A stretch of 6,513 nucleotides of DNA from Oligoflexaceae bacterium (GCA_947474445.1 CANJJY010000261.1:1-6513); one strand, 5' to 3'. Positions 1 to 5,743 are shown, counted from the first letter of the stretch. Notes: generated by a model from the letters alone, not told the origin. A program made the numbers and translations.

Positions 1-508
1 CGCGAGCTCGGTTGAGTTCACCGACAGCAGGCATCAGATTATAGAGGTCGGCCTCCATCAAGCGAAATGTTTCTGAGGCTTGACGCGCACAGTTTCTACC
101 TTTTTGCATTTGGCCCTGGCGCTCACAACTAGAGTCGCCCTGCGTCCATTCTTTAAAACGTCGACCGTAGACGCTCGCTGGTACGACGTGCTCCCATTCG
201 ATCTTATGACCGCGAGAACTCTTGGCGATAAACCCGCAAGACGCAAAATCAAGGGTGTGGCGATCCGTGAGATCGTAACGGCAGGCACAATAGAACTCGC
301 GACCCTTCGGATACAGTTCGCGAAGAATGCGCTTAGCTTGATCAAAGTCATGAGGATGCTGCGGCGTAAAATCCGGGCGCGAAGTCACAGGGGGCGGTGG
401 TGGTTCAAAGGCACCCTTGGGGGACAGGCGTGCGACGAGCCAGGAGAGAAAGAGAAAAGAGAGTCCGATGAGAAGCTTTGATAGTTTGTTTTTGATCTTT
501 CTTTTCAC
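1..508 (-). CDS. endA: Endonuclease I (EndA/Vvn-type secreted nuclease), 3' end outside window
   Basis: This encodes a non-specific periplasmic or secreted nuclease of the endonuclease I family, a His-Me (beta-beta-alpha metal) fold enzyme. The first 169 residues are visible and the C-terminus lies beyond the left edge. Residues 1-28 are a basic start plus a hydrophobic stretch (KLLIGLSFLFLSWLVA), read as a signal peptide or anchor. A short proline run (36-40) follows. The family core is clear: EFYCACRYD (71-79), SCGF (90-93), the catalytic block KIEWEHVVPA (102-111) with E106 and H107, and EADLYNLMPAVGELN (152-166), whose N157 matches the metal-binding Asn of Vvn. Cysteines 74, 76, 91, 128 and 140 suit a disulfide-bonded exported protein. 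I chose the GTG start at 508 because AGGAGG lies 10 bases upstream. An in-frame ATG at 544 would add 12 residues but lacks a good ribosome site. The gene lies 72 bases after the CPBP protease gene on the same strand, so co-transcription is possible. Confidence 0.9.
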   Translation of the reverse strand, partial: MKRKIKNKLSKLLIGLSFLFLSWLVARLSPKGAFEPPPPPVTSRPDFTPQHPHDFDQAKRILRELYPKGREFYCACRYDLTDRHTLDFASCGFIAKSSRGHKIEWEHVVPASVYGRRFKEWTQGDSSCERQGQMQKGRNCARQASETFRLMEADLYNLMPAVGELNRAR

Positions 509-518
509 GCGGGCGCTG

Positions 519-524
519 CCTCCT
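519..524 (-). promoter_or_regulatory. Shine-Dalgarno for the endonuclease I gene
   Basis: A perfect AGGAGG on the minus strand sits 10 bases before the GTG at 508. It supports GTG rather than the in-frame ATG at 544, which would place this site inside the coding region. Confidence 0.6.
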
Positions 525-580
525 GACGTACATATCGTTTGCATGTTTTAAGGCAATTCGCCAGCCTAAGATAGTCACTT

Positions 581-1462
581 TCACCAGAGCCGTCTCGATG
601 TCAGCCGATGTCTTCTGCAGCGGAGAACCCAGTCGATGAGTCCGCGGAAGAACAAAGTGAGGATGAAAAGGACGAGGCAGGCCTGCGTGACAGGATGCTG
701 CGTGAGCCAGAGCCGCCCGGGCGCCGCGACGGGATGTGAGGCAAAAGCGAGGGCGTTGACACTCATGTGGGCGGCCATGCATACAAGCAAACCAAAATGG
801 GGCAGGAGTTGACCGAGCACGCAGCCGAAGGCAAACTGCAAGATAAAATCGGACAAGTCATAGCCAGGCAGGTGGGCACCTGCGAACAGCAAAGCAGTCT
901 GGATGGACGCGAGTCGAGATCCCCAACGCCGCTGGAGCAGGGTCCACAGCACACCGCGAAAAAAGAGCTCTTCGCGAATGGGCGTCAGGAGCACCGAATT
1001 TAACAGCATCCAAGACCAGGAGTTGGCTTCGAGAGTCTGGGTCAGCGCAGGAGGCGTCGGTAGGAGAGCAGGAAAGGGCAGAGGCAAGGCAAAGCTCCCG
1101 AGGCTTTGCAGAAGAAAAGAAAGCAAGGTCATCGCGAGGAGAACGGCGCTGATGGCCCGCAGTCCTCCTAGAGTATTCCAGGGTCGATGAAGCCACGTTG
1201 CCAAGGGGCGGTCTAGGATTTGCATGATTAAGGCGATCAAGCCCAGCTCGACGATATTCCTGATGAACTGCAAGACTGAGAATGACGATTGCAAAAAAGA
1301 CAGCGAGAGATGGGGTAGCACGAGGCTATGAAAAAGGGCGTTATGTCCTAGAATAAGCGCGAAGAGTACCGCGAGATAGACGTGGCTCACCGGAGAATAC
1401 GGTGAGGGAGGAGTTTCTCTCGAGTTCTCGTTTGAGAGCAGAGATGGGGATGATGAAGCCAT
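581..1462 (-). CDS. CPBP family intramembrane metalloprotease (Abi/Rce1-like)
   Basis: This is a 293-residue integral membrane protein of the CPBP (CAAX protease and bacteriocin-processing) family, whose members are glutamate-dependent intramembrane proteases. The signature is present in order: motif 1 EELFFRG with E164, E165 and R169; motif 2 FAGAHLPG with H197; and a final AAHMSVNAL block with H232 and N236. About seven or eight hydrophobic segments surround these motifs, and the N-terminal 25 residues are polar and serine-rich. The C-terminus is strongly basic (RCRRHRLTSRR), consistent with a cytoplasmic tail. I chose the ATG at 1462, which has GAGG just upstream. A TTG at 1486 would add 8 residues. 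The substrate cannot be told: bacterial CPBP proteins range from bacteriocin immunity to prenyl-protein processing. There is no bacteriocin gene nearby; the downstream neighbour is the secreted nuclease gene. Confidence 0.85.
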   Translation of the reverse strand: MASSSPSLLSNENSRETPPSPYSPVSHVYLAVLFALILGHNALFHSLVLPHLSLSFLQSSFSVLQFIRNIVELGLIALIMQILDRPLATWLHRPWNTLGGLRAISAVLLAMTLLSFLLQSLGSFALPLPFPALLPTPPALTQTLEANSWSWMLLNSVLLTPIREELFFRGVLWTLLQRRWGSRLASIQTALLFAGAHLPGYDLSDFILQFAFGCVLGQLLPHFGLLVCMAAHMSVNALAFASHPVAAPGRLWLTQHPVTQACLVLFILTLFFRGLIDWVLRCRRHRLTSRRLW

Positions 1463-1739
1463 ACTTGCCTCGCATGCTTGCGTCAAACTCTAGGAGAACA
1501 ATTGACGCCTGTCTTCAAAAAACTTCAGGGTGCATGTTTATGAATGCATGACAAACTAGTCTTTCGTCCTCCGTTCGGATTGAGCCATGTAGACAAAACA
1601 GCTGACCTTCCGCGTTCCAGCAGGCATTTCGCAATCATTTCATTTAATTAAAAGAAAAAACGGTCATTCTTCACTTTTCGGTCCCAACCGGGGCCATTGT
1701 GGAATGAAACATGAATTCTCTTCGCCCAGGACCAAGAGC

Positions 1740-1799
1740 CTTTTCAGCGTTAGACCATACAAGCATACCAAGTCAGCTTTTATACAGCGTCCTGAAAAG
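1740..1799. repeat. 8-bp perfect inverted repeat upstream of the KGG gene
   Basis: CTTTTCAG at 1740-1747 is exactly reverse-complementary to CTGAAAAG at 1792-1799, with 44 bases between. GCGT occurs beside both arms in direct orientation (after the left arm, just before the right one). The -10-like element lies between the arms, so these could be paired operator half-sites or a chance repeat. Confidence 0.3.
1781..1786 (+). promoter_or_regulatory. Possible -10 element for the KGG gene
   Basis: TATACA matches the TATAAT consensus at 4 of 6 positions and would give a leader of roughly 40 bases before the ATG at 1832. No good -35 box is found 16-18 bases upstream. Weak -35 boxes are common for stationary-phase (sigma-S-like) promoters, which drive some KGG-protein genes in enterobacteria, but the assignment is tentative. 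Confidence 0.25.
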
Positions 1800-1831
1800 A
1801 AGCTAGAACCCATATATGAGGAGCTTGGCTT

Positions 1832-2230
1832 ATGTCTCAAGACCAGAAGCAAACAACGCAGTCATCAACTCCAACTGAAGAGCGACCTGCTACCAAAAAA
1901 GGCACGAGCAATAGGGGTTTTGCCTCGATGGACATTGAGAAGCAAAGGGAAATCGCTTCAAAAGGCGGCAAGGCCGCTCATGCCAGCGGGCATGCGCATG
2001 AGTTTACGCCTGAAGAGGCAAGGGAAGCAGGTCGCAAAGGGGGACAAGCAGCCCATGAGAGCGGGAGGGCGCATGAATTCACTTCGGAGGAAGCGCGTGC
2101 AGCTGGCCGGAAAGGAGGACAAGCGAGTCATGGGGGAGGTCGATCTGCGAGCAAGCGCGCGGCTCGTTCGGATCGCGATGCCTTCGACTCTTCAGATGAA
2201 AGCCGCAGGCAAAGCGCTCCCTCGCCTTGA
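1832..2230 (+). CDS. KGG-repeat general stress protein
   Basis: This is a 132-residue hydrophilic protein of the KGG (con-10/YciG/GsiB-like) stress-protein family. The family hallmark RGFASMD followed by EKQREIASKGGKAAH is present at residues 28-50. KGG triplets lie at 44-46, 69-71 and 94-96, an exact 25-residue period with the linker HEFT-x-EEAR-x-AGR. The N-terminus (1-27) is rich in Gln, Ser, Thr and Lys, and the C-terminal 30 residues are basic then acidic-serine rich; both look disordered. There is no signal peptide or membrane segment, so it should be cytosolic. The start is backed by GAGGAG 8 bases upstream. Family members accumulate in stationary phase or under desiccation and osmotic stress; their biochemical role is unsettled, and protectant behaviour is inference. 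The gene appears monocistronic, with a terminator about 95 bases downstream. Confidence 0.9.
   Translation: MSQDQKQTTQSSTPTEERPATKKGTSNRGFASMDIEKQREIASKGGKAAHASGHAHEFTPEEAREAGRKGGQAAHESGRAHEFTSEEARAAGRKGGQASHGGGRSASKRAARSDRDAFDSSDESRRQSAPSP
1961..2143 (+). repeat. 75-bp in-frame tandem repeat inside the KGG gene
   Basis: Two full 75-base units (1961-2035 and 2036-2110) and a partial third unit (2111-2143) encode the 25-residue KGG modules. The units are conserved in protein but have clearly diverged in DNA, with many synonymous differences, so the duplication is old rather than a recent slippage product. Confidence 0.75.
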
Positions 2231-2325
2231 AAAGTTGGGAAAGGAAATTTTCGAGGGCGGGAAAGTAAAGGTAAAGTTAAAGATCGAGAGAGTGAGTTAG
2301 ATTAAATGCCTCTGATGCTTATCCC

Positions 2326-2364
2326 AAGCCTCTTCTGCAGACCCTGCAGAATGAGGCTTATTTT
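2326..2364 (+). terminator. Rho-independent terminator after the KGG gene
   Basis: The left arm AAGCCTCTTCTGCAG (2326-2340) pairs with CTGCAGAATGAGGCTT (2344-2359), with one bulged A and a 3-base loop. TTTT follows at 2361-2364. It is appropriately placed for the plus-strand KGG transcript. Confidence 0.75.
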
Positions 2365-2406
2365 ATGGCCGCCTTTTCCTGTGCCATCTACCTGCTGCTA
2401 AAAGGG

Positions 2407-2445
2407 AAAAAAACTTCGGACAGAAGCCCTTACGGTCCTCTGTCC
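2407..2445 (-). terminator. Rho-independent terminator of the beta-barrel gene
   Basis: On the minus strand, GGACAGA (2445-2439) pairs with TCTGTCC (2424-2418) around a 14-base loop that can pair further inside. Four bases later comes a run of seven T (2413-2407). It lies 29 bases beyond the stop codon of the minus-strand barrel gene. Confidence 0.75.
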
Positions 2446-2473
2446 AGAGTGTTAAGCAAAATCAAAAGACGGA

Positions 2474-3094
2474 TTACATAGCGTACGACAGGGCGGCGGT
2501 GATGTTGACCTGGTCGAGCGCAACGGTGCGGTCGATGACGCGACGATAGCGGACTTCACCGGTGACATCGAGATCTTGCTGAACCGCGTACTGGAGTCCA
2601 CCTGCAAAATCGACCCCAAACTCACCATTGATGTCTTTGGTATTTTTGTCGAATTCTGAAAACTTGTCTTCGAGCGCCGTGGCATTGGGATCACGCGTGC
2701 CGACATCGACACTGAAGCGATGCAAGGCAATACCAGCTAGAGCGTAGGGAGAAAGTCCGGTCGCGACATCGGGGAATTTGAACTTACCATTCAAACCGAA
2801 GACCGTGTCATCGATTTCTACGCGACGGGTACCCGACGTGTCGAAAGCATCGTTCCAATAGTCGACGGTTGCTCCGACGGAAAAGGAGGGTGCCAGTGCA
2901 TAGTCTCCAAAGATACCAAAGGAGAAGACACTGTCATTCACGTCTTCGACATCTACAACGCCAATATTAGCGCCAATAGACAAGGCATTGGGGGCCAGGG
3001 TACTACGCTGCATGGCTGTACTTTGCGCCAGGCCTGGGATTGAAAAAAGCACACAGCCTGTGCACAACACGAATTTGACGGCTTCTTTATACAT
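2474..3094 (-). CDS. Small outer-membrane beta-barrel protein (OmpA/OmpX-like barrel)
   Basis: This is a 206-residue exported protein. Residues 1-23 form a type I signal peptide (basic start, hydrophobic core, probable cleavage after GLA at 23), leaving about 183 mature residues, the size of an eight-stranded barrel. The mature part alternates polar and hydrophobic or aromatic residues in strand-like stretches (SIGANIGVVDV, FSFGIFGDYAL, FSVGATVDYW, YALAGIALHRFSVDV, FAGGLQYAV, VTGEVRYRRV, ITAALSYAM), separated by Asp/Asn/Thr-rich loops. The best match is the generic outer-membrane beta-barrel domain group; there is no peptidoglycan-binding OmpA C-domain. I chose the ATG at 3094 because AGGAGA lies 6 bases upstream and a signal peptide follows directly; an upstream in-frame extension to 3172 does not look coding. 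Oddity: the last residue is Met rather than the usual terminal Phe or Trp. The exact function is unknown; adhesion, a membrane-stability role or a small pore are all possible. Confidence 0.8.
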   Translation of the reverse strand: MYKEAVKFVLCTGCVLFSIPGLAQSTAMQRSTLAPNALSIGANIGVVDVEDVNDSVFSFGIFGDYALAPSFSVGATVDYWNDAFDTSGTRRVEIDDTVFGLNGKFKFPDVATGLSPYALAGIALHRFSVDVGTRDPNATALEDKFSEFDKNTKDINGEFGVDFAGGLQYAVQQDLDVTGEVRYRRVIDRTVALDQVNITAALSYAM

Positions 3095-3100
3095 TTGTGC

Positions 3101-3106
3101 TCTCCT
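3101..3106 (-). promoter_or_regulatory. Shine-Dalgarno fixing the beta-barrel start
   Basis: AGGAGA on the minus strand ends 6 bases before the ATG at 3094. It selects the start that puts the signal peptide at the N-terminus and discards a 26-residue upstream extension. Confidence 0.65.
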
Positions 3107-3170
3107 AAATAGCATCAACGATTTGCCACGCTCTACAGATGCAGACTTCATGCCACCGGTATCGCGTCTC

Positions 3171-3377
3171 ATGCATTTAAAAAAATTAGCTGCAAAAAAG
3201 GCCGCAAATAAGAGCCTGGAGCTCGGATTGTCCCAGGAGGCTCTCGATCATATGGATACCTACGATGCGGTGATGAAGGGCATTCAGTACAGAATGAGTC
3301 GCGAGTTTCATACGCTCTCTCGTCCGGATCGAGTGCCAAGTTCCGCCGCTGAAAGCTGGCACGCATCATGCTTTTAA
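3171..3377 (+). CDS. Possible small hypothetical protein, divergent from the barrel gene
   Basis: This is an open frame of 68 residues (75 if the in-frame ATG at 3150 is used) that I do not recognise. The N-terminus is Lys/Ala rich (KKLAAKKAANKS), followed by a helical-looking middle (SQEALDHMDTYDAVMKGIQYRMSREF) and a Ser/Pro-rich end. Codon choice in the middle (GAT CAT ATG GAT ACC TAC) resembles the surrounding real genes. Against it, neither start has a recognisable ribosome site, and there is no membrane segment, metal motif or clear family signature. It could be a real small gene, or chance coding in the region that holds the barrel promoter. Confidence 0.35.
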   Translation: MHLKKLAAKKAANKSLELGLSQEALDHMDTYDAVMKGIQYRMSREFHTLSRPDRVPSSAAESWHASCF

Positions 3378-3467
3378 GAGATCAGAGCGCAAGTAAAGCC
3401 TTGCCTATCTGACTTGAGCCACGGTCTCGTTCCGGTCCACAGCGACCATCCTGTTGAGATCGACATA

Positions 3468-3473
3468 AAGGAG
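3468..3473 (+). promoter_or_regulatory. Shine-Dalgarno of the DSFPASDPP micro-protein
   Basis: AAGGAG lies 5 bases before the ATG at 3479. It is one of the best ribosome sites in the window and is strong evidence that this short frame is translated. Confidence 0.65.
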
Positions 3474-3478
3474 AATGT

Positions 3479-3706
3479 ATGTTTGGTATGAACTCTCTCA
3501 CCCCCGGCCGACTCATAAAATACGGCGCCCTCGCCTATGCTTCGCAGTACCTCGCACGACGCGGATTCAACCGTTATCGGCAGACTCAAGAGACGAAGCA
3601 GCGGAGTCTCCGCAATGACCAGGTAGTGGATACTGCGTCCAAAGATTCTTTTCCGGCGAGTGATCCTCCAGCCTACAGTAGCTCGACGGTTGGGCCGATT
3701 TCCTGA
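3479..3706 (+). CDS. Small conserved-type protein with C-terminal DSFPASDPP motif
   Basis: This is a 75-residue protein of unknown function. The N-terminal half (residues 8-36) is basic and could form an amphipathic helix (LTPGRLIKYGALAYASQYLARRG). Residues 37-55 are polar and charged. The C-terminal part carries VVDTASKDSFPASDPPAY (49-66). From memory, a SFPASDPP-type tail recurs at the ends of many short uncharacterised proteobacterial proteins, which argues for a genuine conserved module; no activity is known to me. There is no signal peptide and no convincing transmembrane segment. The start has a strong AAGGAG site. The gene lies 99 bases before the GS26-like flavoprotein gene on the same strand, with a hairpin between them. 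A shared stress role is inference only. Confidence 0.75.
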   Translation: MFGMNSLTPGRLIKYGALAYASQYLARRGFNRYRQTQETKQRSLRNDQVVDTASKDSFPASDPPAYSSSTVGPIS

Positions 3707-3732
3707 AAGGCAGGTTGCCATCTACGATGAGG

Positions 3733-3774
3733 GGAAACGCGCACGCAGTGAAGCGTCGCCCCGTTTCCTTTGTT
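3733..3774 (+). terminator. Strong hairpin with T-rich tail between the micro-protein and GS26-like genes
   Basis: GGAAACGCG (3733-3741) then ACGC (3743-3746) pair with GCGTCGC (3753-3759) and GTTTCC (3763-3768). That gives about 13 base pairs, a bulged C on the left, a CCC bulge on the right and an AGTGAA loop. TTTGTT follows. It reads as an intrinsic terminator or attenuator; only 31 bases remain before the next start codon. Confidence 0.65.
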
Positions 3775-3805
3775 CTCACTTCAAACCGGGAAGGTATGAA
3801 ACGAT

Positions 3806-4390
3806 ATGGACAAGCTGACGAATACCGCTGACACAGGTTATGAAAGCCAAGCCCTGCATAAATTGTTGGAGCTGATTGCGGACATCAAAGTCGCGATGTT
3901 GACCACGATGGACAAGGAAGGGTATTTACGAAGCCGCCCCATGATGACGCAAGATACCGAGTTCGATGGCGCCTTGTGGTTTTTTAGCGCTGCTCACGAT
4001 GGAAAAGCAGCCGATCTCGAACGCGATCCGAGGGTCAACCTCGCCTACGCCTTCACTGACAAGCAGCGTTATGTATCGGTTGGTGGCCTAGCAGAAATCG
4101 TTCACGACGAAGAGAAGAAGCGTGAGCTTTGGCAAGAAGTCTATCGGGCTTGGTTTCCTCAAGGTCTCGACGATCCCCAGTTGTCCCTCCTTAAAGTATA
4201 TGTGGATAAGGCAGAATACTGGGATGCTCCCTCGAGCCGCTTCGTCGAGATCGTCGGCTTTACCAAAGCAGTCCTCACAGGCAAAAAATATATACCCGAA
4301 GACACGCACGAGACGATCGTTTTTGATGCCAAAGAAGCGATTGAAAGAGGAGAGCCCGATCACGCGGCCTCAAGCGGCGCATCTTTGTGA
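3806..4390 (+). CDS. General stress protein 26-like / pyridoxamine 5'-phosphate oxidase-like flavin split-barrel protein
   Basis: This is a 194-residue cytosolic protein of the FMN-binding split-barrel superfamily, in the general-stress-protein-26 (Pyrid_ox_like) subgroup. Seen in order: a helical N-terminus (14-28), first strands KVAMLTTMDKEGYLRSRPM (28-46) with the RSRPM element, LWFFSAAHDGKAADLERDP (57-75), YVSVGGLAEIV (89-99), and the subgroup features WFPQGLDDP (116-124) and AEYWDAP (136-142). The length fits the subgroup, plus a polar tail of about 30 residues. These proteins bind flavin (FMN or FAD), but their substrate is generally unknown, and true PNP oxidase activity is unlikely in this subgroup. 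The ATG at 3806 is used with GGAAGG 11 bases upstream, a long spacing. An out-of-frame ATG at 3796 would give only an 11-codon peptide. A terminator follows immediately. Confidence 0.88.
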   Translation: MDKLTNTADTGYESQALHKLLELIADIKVAMLTTMDKEGYLRSRPMMTQDTEFDGALWFFSAAHDGKAADLERDPRVNLAYAFTDKQRYVSVGGLAEIVHDEEKKRELWQEVYRAWFPQGLDDPQLSLLKVYVDKAEYWDAPSSRFVEIVGFTKAVLTGKKYIPEDTHETIVFDAKEAIERGEPDHAASSGASL

Positions 4391-4398
4391 TGAAACAG

Positions 4399-4434
4399 AA
4401 ACCCCCTTTCGCCTGTGATGGGAAAGGGGTTTTT
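4399..4434 (+). terminator. Terminator after the GS26-like gene, possibly bidirectional
   Basis: AAACCCCCTTTC (4399-4410) pairs with GAAAGGGGTTT (4422-4432) with one bulged C, and the T-run 4430-4434 extends it. The hairpin lies between convergent stop codons at 4390 and 4451. On the minus strand it is followed by TTTCTGTTTC, so it may also weakly end the desaturase transcript. Confidence 0.8.
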
Positions 4435-4450
4435 ATTTGACATGAAAAGT

Positions 4451-5347
4451 TCAGCGTTCGTTGACCAGCTTGCGACCGTAATCGATCGGCGCTGTGATAG
4501 CGTTCGGATCGAATGCGAGAGCCGGTGGCAATTTGATATCGGTTGCCAGTCCCAGAACGCGCAGCAGCTTGATGAGCTGCCATGTGGTATCGAGTTCCCA
4601 CCACTGACGGCCCGCGGGCGCGACCTGACTGTGCGCGTGATGATTGTTGTGCCAGCCTTCACCGAAGGTGAGGAGGCTCACCCACCAGCAGTTGGTGGCG
4701 AGGTCTGCGTCCCGGTAATTGCGGTAACCCCATTTGTGCGCCGCGCTATTGACGAACCAGGTAGCGTGATAAACAGCGACCATGCGTACCCAGACACCCC
4801 AGAGCATCACCTGCCAGCCACCGATGGCCCACAGACCGATCAAAAGCATGATTTGAATCGCTACCATGAAAGTATCCGACGACATGCGCATCAAGGTCTT
4901 ATCGGCGAAGATATCGCGGGCGAATGGCCGCAGATTTTCAACTTTATCGCGCTGGCGATCGACATAGCAAACCCAGAGAATGTGGCTATACCAAAACCCC
5001 CGGCTCGCATCGTGGGGATCGCGCGCCTTATCCGAGTATGCATGGTGCATACGGTGATGGGCAACCCAACGGAAGACGTTGCCTTGCATCGCCAAGGTAC
5101 CGCCTAAAGCAGCCAGAGTTTCGATAAATTTAGGTACTTTGAACGAGCGGTGCGTGAACAGGCGATGATAACCGAAAGTAATGCCCAAGCCGGTAACGGC
5201 ATACATCACGAGAAAGGCATAAAATGCATTCCAAGTGAAATTGAAAAGGCCAACGACTGCTAAGACGTGAGCAATAGCTAAAAAAGTTACTCGGACAGGG
5301 TCCAGTTTCTCAACTTTGTGGGAAAGAGACCGATTTTGAGCGCTCAT
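4451..5347 (-). CDS. Membrane acyl-CoA (delta-9-type) fatty acid desaturase
   Basis: This is a 298-residue membrane di-iron desaturase that introduces a cis double bond into acyl chains, probably of saturated acyl-CoA, using oxygen and an external electron donor. All three histidine boxes of the stearoyl-CoA-desaturase type are intact: HRLFTH (61-66), HHRMHH (97-102, core H98, H101, H102) and GEGWHNNHHAHS (229-240). The extra NSAAH (200-204) and the DPHD after box 2 (110-113) are also typical. Hydrophobic pairs at about 20-60 and 160-195 form the membrane part. There is no fused cytochrome b5 or ferredoxin domain, so the electron donor is encoded elsewhere. I chose the ATG at 5347, which has TAAGGA 7 bases upstream; a 35-residue extension to 5452 has no such site and does not resemble the family. 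Such genes are usually regulated by membrane fluidity or temperature, but no known operator was recognised here. Confidence 0.93.
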   Translation of the reverse strand: MSAQNRSLSHKVEKLDPVRVTFLAIAHVLAVVGLFNFTWNAFYAFLVMYAVTGLGITFGYHRLFTHRSFKVPKFIETLAALGGTLAMQGNVFRWVAHHRMHHAYSDKARDPHDASRGFWYSHILWVCYVDRQRDKVENLRPFARDIFADKTLMRMSSDTFMVAIQIMLLIGLWAIGGWQVMLWGVWVRMVAVYHATWFVNSAAHKWGYRNYRDADLATNCWWVSLLTFGEGWHNNHHAHSQVAPAGRQWWELDTTWQLIKLLRVLGLATDIKLPPALAFDPNAITAPIDYGRKLVNER

Positions 5348-5354
5348 GATGAAG

Positions 5355-5360
5355 TCCTTA
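5355..5360 (-). promoter_or_regulatory. Shine-Dalgarno fixing the desaturase start
   Basis: TAAGGA on the minus strand lies 7 bases before the ATG at 5347. It rules in favour of the 298-residue protein over the longer frame that opens at 5452. Confidence 0.55.
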
Positions 5361-5425
5361 TCTGACACCAAAGACCAAGTGACTGGAGGACGGCACGCAT
5401 ATGACTTTACGGTTTTCTGCGCAAA

Positions 5426-5445
5426 TACATTGTAATATTCATGTA
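5426..5445 (-). promoter_or_regulatory. Possible desaturase promoter/operator: -10-like TACAAT within an inverted repeat
   Basis: TACAT (5426-5430) and ATGTA (5441-5445) form an inverted repeat spaced by 10 bases. Within it, the minus strand reads TACAAT (5434-5429), 5 of 6 to a -10 box, about 80 bases before the desaturase start. No matching -35 box is evident. A lipid-responsive repressor site is possible, but the sequence does not match a FabR or DesT operator that I know. Confidence 0.22.
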
Positions 5446-5619
5446 AAACCATCGCTGTAAGGCCGGATGAGATGCGTCAGATATAGCGGATAAGGGCAGG
5501 AAGACTAGACAAAATCGCCAATTTTCCCTTCTTTGTTGCGCGGTATAACTAAGATTGTGAAGCCTGCTTAAGTTCCTCATGATATTTTTATCTTATCTTC
5601 ATTTCGCCCGCATTCTTAC

Positions 5620-5730
5620 GACTTTGAAGAGTCTCGGTCGGCCGCCAAAGGCCCAGCTTTCAAAACCGCAGGGTCAAAAGCGTAGGGGGCTCATCCGGAG
5701 CTCCCTGAGGAGACTCCCCCGTATCTTTTT
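5620..5730 (+). other. Possible structured RNA / attenuator upstream of aldo/keto reductase
   Basis: Small stems: GACT (5620-5623) with AGTC (5630-5633); GGCC (5640-5643) with GGCC (5650-5653); and, alternatively, TTTGAA (5623-5628) with TTCAAA (5659-5664). The strongest is AGGGGGCTC (5684-5692) with GAGCTCCCT (5698-5706): nine pairs with one G-U and an ATCCG loop. GGGGG (5685-5689) could instead pair with CCCCC (5716-5720), just before GTATCTTTTT. These two pairings exclude each other, as in attenuators, or the region could be the end of a small RNA. No family match was recognised. Confidence 0.25.
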
Positions 5731-5743
5731 CCCACAGGCGGAT

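Larger units (their letters stand above)
1463..1831. other. Untranslated gap between divergent protease and KGG genes
   Basis: This 369-base divergent spacer should hold promoters for both flanking genes. It contains an AT-rich tract around 1637-1660, a short inverted repeat TGCAT..ATGCA near 1532-1549, and the 8-base inverted repeat and -10-like element listed separately. A longer reading frame opens at 1704 but runs through the KGG gene in another frame and looks like a shadow. I see no RNA gene here. Confidence 0.5.

Noticed and set aside
80..481. A 133-codon plus-strand frame opposite the left-end nuclease gene
   Set aside because: The minus-strand translation contains the complete EndA catalytic block, so this frame is an antisense shadow.
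405..782. A 125-codon minus-strand frame spanning the end of the protease gene and the start of the nuclease gene
   Set aside because: It overlaps two well-supported genes in a different frame and has no recognisable domain.
1677..1695. A short GC-rich hairpin (GGTCCC with GGGGCC) considered as a terminator
   Set aside because: It has only six pairs including a G-U, and no T-run follows on either strand.
1704..2300. A 198-codon plus-strand frame running through and beyond the KGG gene
   Set aside because: It overlaps the KGG gene in another frame, has no ribosome site, encodes a low-complexity basic peptide, and probably stays open because the 75-base repeat contains no stop in that frame either. 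The KGG frame has clear family motifs.
3095..3172. An N-terminal extension of the beta-barrel protein to 3172
   Set aside because: The extension would bury the signal peptide 26 residues inside the protein, and the strong Shine-Dalgarno lies before the inner ATG.
3169..3369. A 66-codon minus-strand frame upstream of the barrel gene
   Set aside because: Its composition (Arg/Pro rich) looks like non-coding antisense, it has no ribosome site, and it ends just where the barrel promoter would be expected.
4415..5107. A 230-codon plus-strand frame opposite the desaturase
   Set aside because: It is antisense to the intact three-histidine-box desaturase and shows no family motif or ribosome site.
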